Positions 62,101 to 64,000 of a DNA stretch of 64,000 bases are shown here, in pieces. Numbering within the stretch: position 1 is the stretch's first letter; the number at the start of each line of letters is the position of its first letter. The notes below the pieces were generated by a model. That model worked only from the letters and a program-made list of their open reading frames with translations, was not told the DNA's origin and made no database searches. This DNA is from Tragulus kanchil (Eukaryota; Chordata; Mammalia; Artiodactyla; Tragulidae): contig JAIOJX010000028.1 in the NCBI GenBank assembly GCA_022376925.1, positions 71,699,001 to 71,763,000 on the forward strand. Reading direction: 5' to 3'. Both the position numbers and the translations under genes were made by a program.

Positions 62101-63288
62101 AAATTAAAAGGCAAGGTACAAACCATTGTGGTAGTATGCTCCTGTATGCATTTGACAATGGGGCAGTAGTTTAAAACAGGTTACCGGAATAAGGAACTGG
62201 ATGTCTGCCTGTATGGCCTGGGTTAGTGCTCAGTACCGTAAAGAATTTATACACCTGGTAATTGAGAAAGGAAATTATATGGTTTATAAATTTATATCTA
62301 AACATATAAAAGGGATCAATCTTCTAGAAAGATACAAATTAAGACTATGACAGGAGCAAGATACCATATTCCACCTGTCTGATAATCTACACTTGACTTC
62401 AGTGTGGGGAAACAGGAGCTCTTGTGCACTACCAGCTAGAGTGTGAATTGAGACGCCATATTGGAGGGAAGTTAGGCAGGCTCTATCAACAGCATATATT
62501 TACACAGTCTGATTTAATGGTTCCCTTCTAGAAATTCCATTGGTTGTATGCAGCTTGCAAAACAGGCCGAAAGTTACCTCTATACGTCTAGTCACTGTAG
62601 TGTTTTAATTAGCAAGAGATGAAGACTAAGTGGAGTCTTGTCAATAATGGACTGATTGGTAAATCACAGTGTAATCATGTAGTGAAGTATTTCATGGCTG
62701 TCAAAAAGAATTATAAGGGGCTTCCCTTTTGGCTCAGTGGATAAGAACCCGTCTGCCAATGCAGGAGACACAGGTTCGATCCCTGACCGCAGAAGATCCC
62801 ACATACCACAGAGCAGCTGAACCCACACATCAACAAAGACCCAGCACAGCCAAAAATAAATTTAAAGAAAAAAAAAAAGAATTATAAGCTTTTTTGTGTA
62901 TTGATAAGAAAATCTCTTTAAAAAATTAGAACAATTTTAAAAAGCAAGATACAGGGCTTCCCTGGTAGTCCAGTGGGTAAAGAGTCCACCTTGCAGTGCA
63001 AGGGGCACTGTTTCGATCCCTGGCCCAGGAAGATCCCACGTGCTGAGGAGCGTGGCCAGTGTGTCCAGTTGTGAGCCAGCGCTCTGGAGTGCATGTGCCC
63101 AGAGTCAGTGCTGTAAAACGAGAGAGGTCTGTGATGGGAGGCCCACACATGCCAAAGAATAAAAAGACGGATGAAAAATAAACGATGACTTAGAGGCAAA
63201 AAAACAACAAAAAAATTAAAAGGCAAGGTACAAACCATTGTGGTAGTATGCTCCTGTATGCATTTGACAATGGGGCAGTAGTTTAAAA

Positions 63289-63665
63289 GTCTATTACTAG
63301 TGTTGTGTTTATTATCCCCAAATTTTAACACTGTTTACTATTTCAGAAGGATGAAGGACTGGGTGAAAAAAATGAGGAACAGGAGGGAGACTTCTTCATT
63401 TTAGACCTTTATATACTTTAAAGAAATATGCAAATTGCCTATTTCAAAAAAAGAATGGTTATGACCTAGTGAATATCTTTGTATAAAAGAAGAAAAAAGA
63501 GAATTTATGATCCTGAGTTGGCAAAAGTTCCCCCAAGAAAGGATGAACTCCATTAACTTGTTCTAATGAGAAAAGTTATGATTTAGTCTATAAATAAATG
63601 GAATTTTATAATGCAGGATAATTGAATATGTCGATACTTTCTACAGTTAATGAGGGAGGCTTAGT
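63289..63665. other. Inferred CRYBG3 intron, nothing recognised
   Basis: AT-rich sequence without recognisable exon or repeat. Confidence 0.45.
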
Positions 63666-63790
63666 GTAGTGTTAGTTGCTCAGTTGTGTTTGACTCTTTG
63701 TGACCCCATGGACCATAGCCTTCCAGGCTCCTCTCCCCATGGGATTCTCCAGGCAGGAAAGTGGAGTGGGTTGCCATTTCCTTTTGCAGT
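63666..63790 (-). mobile_element. BovA-type SINE fragment
   Basis: 'gttagttgctcagttgtgtt', 'tgaccccatggaccatagcc' and 'gggattctccaggcaggaaa' are BovA body in reverse, lacking the tRNA-like head. Confidence 0.88.
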
Positions 63791-64000
63791 GAGGGAGGAT
63801 TATGTATTTTTAATCTCCAGTGTGAAATTGGGTGGAATTAACAGAGCATCAAAAATAACAGTTTATTTTTGTGAAGTCACCGAAATCATCTTCTTTGAGT
63901 AGCAGTGTGACTCTGAGGCAGTTCATTAGCTCTCTGAGTCTTTGATTATAAAGTGAGGGAGATGGCCCTCATAGCTAAGGTCTCCTCCAGCTTTTGCATG
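63791..64000. other. Inferred CRYBG3 intron, nothing recognised
   Basis: No feature recognised to the window edge. Confidence 0.4.

Larger units (their letters stand above)
61085..63288. repeat. Tandem duplication Q, period 1113 bp
   Basis: Copy 1 is 61085-62176 and copy 2 is 62198-63288, with a 21-bp filler at 62177-62197. One visible substitution: 'cctgggtcagtg' against 'cctgggttagtg' (61108 against 62221). Contains two different SINEs, each therefore present twice. Confidence 0.95.

Overview
This is a mammalian, specifically ruminant, nuclear genome window. The evidence is the dense interspersed-repeat content: Bov-tA tRNA-derived SINEs, BovB (RTE) 3' ends, cetartiodactyl CHR-type SINEs, L1, MIR, L2, MER2/Tigger and hAT remnants, together with two split mammalian genes in their conserved order. 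The exact species cannot be fixed from the sequence. There are no operons, CRISPR arrays, rRNA genes or functional tRNA genes.

Two protein-coding genes can be supported, both on the + strand. The 3' half of ARL6 (the BBS3 small GTPase) occupies about 9.9-24 kb: a 130-nt exon (present twice), a 56-nt exon, a 13-nt alternative micro-exon that encodes the switch to the long BBS3L C-terminus, and the last coding exon, which is read in two frames. The upstream ARL6 exons are outside the window. From 24 to 50 kb the sequence is intergenic and mostly repeats. At 50.5-52.7 kb lies a CpG island with GC boxes, a tiny upstream ORF and a first coding exon; by position after ARL6 and by its predicted N-terminus I assign it to CRYBG3. 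The rest, to 64 kb, is inferred CRYBG3 intron 1.

Repeat layout: 1-9.2 kb is mainly decayed antisense L1; 9.2-33 kb is introns and intergenic DNA with SINEs; 33.8-38.3 kb is a second antisense L1 cluster containing a retroposed 3'-UTR fragment; 41.2-41.9 kb is a sense L1 3' end; BovB 3' ends lie near 26 and 44 kb.

The most striking property is not a gene. The window carries sixteen head-to-tail tandem duplications whose periods all fall between about 1.05 and 1.21 kb. The copies are almost identical (a few substitutions and homopolymer length changes), joined bluntly or through about 7-43 bp of unrelated filler, and placed without regard to exons, promoters or repeats. One doubles an ARL6 exon; another doubles the CRYBG3 promoter and first exon, with a 1-nt frame difference. 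I consider unmerged haplotype or contig-end overlaps (assembly false duplication) far more likely than biology. I found no convincing undescribed biological system. The best biological leads are the conserved ARL6 micro-exon and a CHR-headed SINE subfamily with a body I do not recognise.
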